DNA of 64,000 nt from Candolleomyces eurysporus (lineage: Eukaryota > Basidiomycota > Agaricomycetes > Agaricales > Psathyrellaceae), in contig JANBPK010000777.1 of assembly GCA_027579435.1 (NCBI GenBank), positions 62,001 through 126,000 on the forward strand, written 5' to 3'. How positions within the stretch are numbered: position 1 is the stretch's first letter; the number at the start of each line of letters is the position of its first letter. Both the position numbers and the translations under genes were made by a program. The notes below the pieces were generated by a model, which saw nothing but the letters and a program-made list of their open reading frames with translations, did not search any database and had not been told where the DNA came from. Shown here piece by piece: positions 58,027-64,000 of this stretch.

Positions 58027-60492
58027 TTACCAGCTATCAGCCGACGGATTCCTCGCCTGATACGACCTTGTCCTCCTCCCGCCCCTCTCCCTCCTTGCCG
58101 AGAACCCTCCACTCTCATCTGAGGATCCACTGTCCTCAAAATCGTTCCTGAATCTTCTAGGTTGCCGACCAGACCCTTCCGAGTCACGGTCCCAAGGCGC
58201 AGGCGACGAGCTCCTCCTGTCTGGCCTATCCCTCGACTCCCATGGTTTGCCGCCTTCTTGCCTATCCCTCGACCCCCATGGTTTGCTTTCTTGCCTATCC
58301 CTCGACTCCCACGGTTTACCTCCAAACCCTCCACCTCCACCGCGTCTCATAAAGCCCTCCCCACTCTCCCTCCTCCTGCTCATCCCATCATTATCCCTCC
58401 ACTCCCTCCTCGCGCCAAACCGATCACTCCTCTGCCTCGACCTATCCCCCCCTCTCCGGTNTCNCCCCCCCACCCCATCTTCTGGATAAACGCAGGCGAC
58501 ACATACGGCGCCTTCGCAAGCCCCAGCCCATCCACAGTCCACCTCTGCAGCTCCTCACAAATCTTGCCCACATCCATCCTCAACTGCGCCGCCAAACTGC
58601 AGTAAAAGCCCAAAAGCGAACCCATCGTCTCGCTAACAGCACTCTCATCCACCCTGGACAAGTACTCGGTCACGTTCCGCTCGATATCGGGATACACCTC
58701 CGGCGCCCTCCTCGCAACACCACCAGGCCGCCCAGCTCCCCTCGTGGTGCTAGTGGTGAGCGCGGTGCCGGGGCCGGTGCTCAGCACGGTCGTAGCGTTC
58801 GCAGCGACCTCGTCCACGGCCTTCTTGCACTCCTCATGGAAATCCTGCACACTCAGAGGCTTGAGCGGGATATGCGAAAAGTGTCTCCGGATAGCTTCAT
58901 ACTCCCACGGCAAAAGCACCAGGTCGCCCCGCCCAACCTGGCTCCCACCCCGTCCGGTCCGCCCGACACGGTGAACGTACTGCTCAGCGCTCTTCGGCAG
59001 GCCGACCTGGATGACGCGCGTGACGCCCGGGTAGTCGACGCCCCGCGCCGACACGTCCGAGGTGATGAGCACGCTCGCGCGTTTGGCGCTCCTGAAATTA
59101 TTGGCAGCGTTCGTCCGGGCTTGCATCGTCCTCTTGGAATGCAGCTCGTAAATCTCCGTTCGTGGCGCGGGGAGGGTTTCCTGGCGCGTATCCCACAACA
59201 GCGACGCCGTGAACTGCGTCATCTTGGTCGTAGGCAAGAACAGGATGACTTTGGACTTGTCGCCGTGCTCGAGCTGGTCTTGCAAGATCAGTCGGAGCAT
59301 GTGAGGAATCTGGTCTTTGGCGTGGGGGACGACGGTGTGGTATTGGGGGATGTGGGCGTGCACGGGGGAGGTGTCTTCCGAAACGCAGTTGACGAAGCGG
59401 TGATTTTCGGCGAGGTGGGTGTCCGCGATCTGCCTGATGCCTTCGGAGACGGTGGCGGAGAACAGGAATGTCTGGCGGACCTCCTTGGGAGGGAGGAATT
59501 TCATGATGGCTTCGATGTCATCCCGGAAACCCATGTCCAACAGGGTATCGGCCTCGTCGAGAACGAGCTATGAGAATGTGTTAGCAGACGCGGTTATAGT
59601 GAGAAAAAGTGTGACTCACCATCTTGGTGTTCTTGAGGGTCTCAGCAACGCCACTCGACTTGTCGTTCAGGAAATCCCGCAGGCGACCAGGAGTGGCGAC
59701 AAGGATATCCTTGCGACCTCTCTGAAAGTCCTTGAGCTGCCTGTACCTGTCGACACCTCCCACGAACAGAGGTGCTTCGAAACCGGGGTGATGACTCGTG
59801 AGTTTTTGAGCTTCGACCGCAATCTGGGAGGCCAACTCTCGTGTTGGGCTGATAACCAGGACACCGACGTTGTCTGTGGCGAACCTCCTCACAGCCGAGT
59901 CCTGCAAACGCCTCCCAGTCGCAGCCGTGCTGGATGACGGGGCCGACGCAACGGCTTCAAGCTCCTTGAGCCTCGCCTCAACAGCTGGCACGAGGAACCC
60001 GATTGTTTTGCCCGTTCCCGTTCTGGCTTTGACGAGCAAGTCGACTGCCTCGGGATGGCCCTCGGCGCGGGAAGCGGTAAGGTTGGGAAGGAGTGGAAGA
60101 ATTTCTGACTGAACGAGTGACATGCGTTCGTAGTTGAAAGGTGAGGTCGTCAATGCCTTGAGAGTCCTGGGGTTCACTTTGCCTTCGAGGCTGGAAAAGA
60201 GAGGGACTTCGTCGGACATGTCTTCGATCTCGACAGGTTTCGTGGCGTGAGCCGTGGCAGACGACCAACGCTGCGTCATCCATAGTGGACGTGGCAGAGC
60301 TGGGATTCGGGAAGCTAGAGGCCCTGTGTCAGTGAGTCTGCTTGGTGCAAATATGAAAAGACGATGCTCACCGAGAACGTGACGGGTCATCAACGACCGC
60401 GACAGGGCTGGAATGGCTGTGGTGCGGAGGAGACTCGGTCCTGCACGTTGAAAGCCGGCGCGTGCTGCCACTGTCCATAGCGACGAAGACAT
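58027..60492 (-). CDS. Mitochondrial-type DEAD-box RNA helicase (MSS116-like)
   Basis: DEAD-box helicases of this type help fold and splice mitochondrial RNA. The N-terminus (MSSSLWTVAARAGFQRAGPS) is Arg/Ser-rich without acids, as in a mitochondrial targeting peptide. In order follow the Q-motif region (PFNYERMSLVQSEILPLL), motif I VKARTGTGKTIGF, ISPTRELASQ (Ia), VATPGRLRDFL (Ib), LVLDEADTLLD (II, assembled across an intron near 59600), FLFSATVSEGIRQ (III), VILFLPTTKMTQF (IV), LITSDVSARGVDYPGVT (V) and YVHRVGRTGRGG (VI). A long Arg/Gly/Ser-rich tail follows (ESRDRQESKPWGSRDRQE), good for RNA binding, with a short internal repeat of that motif. The frame changes beside the Ns at 58461 and 58464 in a C run, probably a base-calling fault. 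A Met at 60531 is an alternative start. Confidence 0.9.
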
Positions 60493-60720
60493 TTTTGGAG
60501 AAGATCGTCGCGGTGGTGGAAGATACGCCAAGAAATGCGCGCTGGCAAATCATATATTACGGATAAAAATAGTGGTGTTTGGCGATGTGTGTCGAGAAGC
60601 GAGGCAAGTCAGCAAGGCCAAACAAAACGGAATCTGCTCGCGCCGGCACCGAAATTTGCTTTCCACCGTCGTGCAAACGGTGCATCGCTCGCTCGTTTCC
60701 TCGTCGTCCTTCTCTTCATC
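60493..60720. promoter_or_regulatory. Divergent promoter of the DEAD-box helicase and CTP synthase genes
   Basis: A 228-bp gap separates the two start codons (189 bp if the helicase starts at 60531). It has no TATA box and no repeats. Shared control is possible but unproven. Confidence 0.5.
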
Positions 60721-63552
60721 ATGACCAAGTTTATCGTCGTGTCCGGTGGTGTGGTCAGTGGCATTGGGAAGGGCGTCATTGGTGCGATATCCTGCTTATC
60801 CCGAGTCACAATCTAGGTTCTGATGGCCTCCACCGTCCTGCAAACCATCTGTCTCCTTGATACCTCGAAAAAATACCGCATCCTATCATTGGAACATGCA
60901 AAGCCTCATCCACTGGAACCTTGCTCAAGACGACGGGGCTCAAGGTCACCGCTATCAAAATCGATCCCTACATGAACATCGACGCGGGGACGATGCGGCC
61001 AACAGAGCACGGTACGAGCGCTGATAACGCGTTTTTCCTCTTCAAAACTCATCCGCTGCTTGGGCTGCAGGCGAAGTCTACGTCTTGAACGATGGAGGAG
61101 AGGTCGATCTGGATTTGGGCAACTACGAGCGATACCTCAACGTCACTCTGTCTCGGGATAATAACATCACGACAGGCAAGATCTACCGCGAGGTCATCGA
61201 AAAAGAGGTGCGTCTATCGATGGCTTTCGTATCTTACAAGCTAAATATTCGTCGCCCTCCTTGACGTCTCATCTCTTAGAGGAGGGGAGATTATCTAGGA
61301 AAGACTGTTCAGGTCTGTGAAGGCTTATCATCCATTCACGAAGGAACGCGTCCTTGAGCTAGATCACGCTCACAGATTGTTCCTCACGTCACCAACGCCA
61401 TCCAAGACTGGATTGAGCGCGTTTCAAAGATCCCCGTGGACGAAACGGTCGAGGAACCGGACATTTGCATCGTCGAGGTGAGTCTCCCACTTATCTCCAA
61501 TTGCTGCTCGCTGTTAACGACATTGGCTAGCTCGGAGGCACTGTCGGCGATATCGAGTCCGCGCCCTTCGTAGAGGCCATGCGTCAATTCCAATTCCGCG
61601 TCGGCCACGACAACTTTGCCCTTATCCACGTCTCACTCGTTCCTGATATGCATGGCGAACAAAAAACCAAACCTACCCAGACCACTGTCCACTCCCTTCG
61701 AGGCCTCGGTCTCCTGCCTGACCTCGTGAGTCTTCTNCCCCCCTTTCTCCCCATCACCTGCACTTTCGACGTCACCCACCTGACCGGGGTGCCTGGCTTG
61801 CCGACTTACTTGCTAACTGATTGACTGACATGTATCTCCGACCCCTTGACAGATCGCCTGCCGACTACTAGTCCCTCAACCCCTCAACCCGGCCACCAAG
61901 GACAAGATCTCGATGTTCTGTCACGTCGCCTCGGAGCAAGTCTTTGGGGTGCACGATGTCTCCTCGGTATACCACGTCCCCTTGCTCCTTCAATCCCAGG
62001 GTATCCTCGAGTTCCTTACGAAACGGCTCAAATTGGATGAGTTGAAGATTTCGAAGGAGATGAAGGAGCAGGGTGCGTCGCTTGGGAAGCGGTGGAGGGA
62101 GATGACTGCTGGGTACGTTCTTTTGATCCCTTTCTCGCTCCTCCTTCTCTCGAGGAGCAGGGTCCTTGGATGTAGACTGACTGGCGACGTCTATAGTCAG
62201 GAACGACTCTTCGACACCGTGACCATCGCCCTGGTCGGCAAGTACACCGACTTGAAGGATTCGTACATGTCCGTTACCAAGGCTCTCGAACACTCTGCTT
62301 TCAGGATTCACAGAAAACTGATCATCGAGGTAGCTTGTCTGCGTTTACATGCTGAGGCCACCAAATCTGATACATGAATTAATTAACAGTGGGTCGAATC
62401 GTCCGACTTGGAACACGGGACTCAGGAAAACAGTCCCGCCAAGTATCACGACGCTTGGAGAGCCGTTGTCGGGGCTAAGTAAGTCTTCACATTCAGTCGC
62501 TCTTTGGATGCTCATCACGAGCTTTTGCCTCTTAGTGGTATTCTCGTCCCAGGAGGATTTGGACACCGTGGTACGGAGGGTATGATGCTCGCCATCAAGT
62601 ACGCTAGGGAGCAGAAGATTCCTTTCCTTGGTATCTGTCTTGGATTCCAGCTCGCTGTTATTGAATGGGCACGGAACGTTTTAAATATCCCTGGTGTGTA
62701 TCATCCTTTCGTCATTCTCTTCCCCGGCAACACGCTTCTCTCCCTCTTGATGTCCTTCAAGTTTCGACTCGAGCGACTGGCTAACTGACTATGGCATTCT
62801 TAGACGCAACGTCAGGCGAATTCGACCACACCACCGCCCACCCCGTCGTCATCTTCATGCCCGAAATCTCCAAAACCCACATGGGCGGGACCATGCGTCT
62901 CGGCCTGCGCCCCACCGTCTTCGAACCCGGTACCGACACCTGGTCAAAAGCACGCAAACTGTACGGCGGGGCACCCAAGATCTGGGAGCGGCATCGACAC
63001 AGGTATGAAGTGAACCCGGCGTACGTGAAGCAGCTCGTGGAAAGCGGGTGCGTGTTCGCGGGCAAGGATGAGAAGGGGGAGAGGATGCAAGTCCTAGAGG
63101 TCAAAGGTGAATATTCGGGTTTAGCCTTTTGCCTTTCNTTTCCCGAATTTTTTTTTCTATCTTTCGGAGGGATGGGTGGCATGATCACTGTCAAGGGTGA
63201 CGATACAAATTCCTTATCTCTTGCTCTCGCTGCCTTTTGTGATGCATTGAATTGTTCTGTTTTTGTTTTCTGATGGACTGACTGACTGATCCCTTCGATA
63301 GATCACCCCTATTTCCTTGGCTTCCAAGCCCATCCGGAATTCTGCACGCGACCGTTGAACCCCTCCCCGCCTTTCCTCGGCTTCGTGTCTGCGTCTGCGG
63401 GCCCCGAGGTCTTTGACGAGCAGCTCAAGGCCCAGCTCGAGACGTTCAAGCCGCCGCATCCTGAGAACGCCATGGTGAGTGAGGCGGAGCTGAAGCAGGG
63501 GCAGAAGGCGGAGAATGAGCATTTGGTGGATAGTGAGGTTGATGAGTCGTGA
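60721..63552 (+). CDS. URA7: CTP synthase
   Basis: This enzyme converts UTP to CTP with ATP and glutamine, the last step of pyrimidine nucleotide synthesis in the cytosol. Exon 1 reads [20 protein letters not shown]. The synthase domain continues [55 protein letters not shown] and [20 protein letters not shown]. The glutamine amidotransferase domain has [20 protein letters not shown], the nucleophile Cys in [18 protein letters not shown] and the partner His/Glu in [13 protein letters not shown]. It is split by about eight short introns and ends at 63552 with an acidic tail. About 600 residues matches fungal Ura7/Ura8. The Ns at 61737 and 63137 fall in introns and do not affect the product. 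Basidiomycetes usually have one such gene, so the symbol follows yeast. Confidence 0.95.
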
Positions 63553-64000
63553 TCGTTGCTTATCAGATTAGATTCGTAGATCGGGCTTTTCTTGATAACG
63601 TCTCTTGTGACGACGCCGCTGCCGGTGTCCTTTGTGCTTGATATATGATTATACGTACATTTAATACGAGCGCCCCGAATGCATCTAGTATAGTACTAGC
63701 GTAGTTAGTACAACTCCACCTCTTGTGTATATCAATCACCTTGTTCAATGGAATAAACATGCCTGGCATTGACATGGGTCACCTGGTCCTCTTTGATGCT
63801 GATGAAGCCCTCAGCCCAGGCCGACGATAAGCACTGTGCTTCTTGTCCAATCCAGCCTCCGAAGGAATCGACCTCCGGCCAAAATGTCGCAAAGTGCAAA
63901 GATAGTCGGTAATTGAGCTCCCCTGTTTAGTGGGTGGGTGGTTTGGCTATGGCTACTCAACGTCGTCGAGCCGCTGGACGGACGCCGAGGCGGCGCTGAC
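63553..64000. other. 3' flank of CTP synthase, no supported gene
   Basis: Only short open frames are present, including one reading GHLVLFDADEALSPGRR near 63780 that ends at once. No splice partners were seen. The window ends here. Confidence 0.35.

Noticed and set aside
58836..59573. Plus-strand open frame of 245 residues
   Set aside because: Antisense to the DEAD-box helicase exon, which carries every helicase motif.
63760..63830. GHLVLFDADEALSPGRR, resembling the start of phosphomannomutase
   Set aside because: Only about 17 residues, with a stop directly after and the key Asp-x-Asp-Gly pattern changed; no following exons seen.

Overview
The window is fungal nuclear DNA, most likely from an agaricomycete (mushroom-forming basidiomycete). 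The protein genes are cut by many short GT..AG introns of about 45-60 bp, including 10- and 18-bp microexons. The gene set is typical of that group: a CxC2-type KDZ transposase, a GH79 glycosidase, a basidiomycete seven-helix membrane protein, expanded P-loop NTPase and UvrD-helicase families, and HIR1. I found no rRNA gene, convincing tRNA gene, CRISPR array or virus. Species-level assignment is not possible from what I can see.

Layout. 0.3-8.5 kb is a decayed KDZ DNA transposon. It holds a dead transposase gene split by a 373-bp foldback MITE, two small companion genes, and clusters of the motif TGGTGCA/TGCACCA at both ends. 8.5-10.1 kb has no supported gene. 10.2-11.4 kb encodes a multi-helix membrane protein. 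13.1-14.8 kb (minus) encodes a PARP-type zinc-finger nuclear protein with a Lys/Ala-rich tail. 16.3-19.1 kb encodes a secreted, probably GPI-anchored GH79 enzyme. 19.8-22.3 kb (minus) encodes a zinc-finger/RING protein, 23.2-24.5 kb (minus) a DUF4336 protein, and 25.5-28.8 kb (minus) the histone chaperone HIR1.

29.7-47.1 kb is a rearranged, duplicated island. An MFS transporter is followed by P-loop NTPase gene copy A, a broken NCL1 (tRNA m5C methyltransferase) copy fused to a second copy of the transporter's 3' end, a large SF1/UvrD helicase with TPR-like repeats, and P-loop NTPase copy B. Copy B is the intact relative of copy A. The three inward-facing genes share related 3' flanks. This is the most unusual part of the window.

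47.6-52.6 kb holds two head-to-head genes for the two halves of a biotin-dependent acyl-CoA carboxylase (biotin carboxylase plus biotin carrier, and carboxyltransferase) on a shared 196-bp intergenic promoter. 54-56 kb has two small unrecognised genes. 58.0-63.6 kb has a divergent pair: a mitochondrial-type DEAD-box helicase and CTP synthase.

Sequence quality matters here. Single Ns sit next to homopolymer runs, and in four genes the reading frame switches exactly there. A fifth gene has a one-base frame conflict at an 8-C run. These breaks are better read as base-calling errors than as real mutations.
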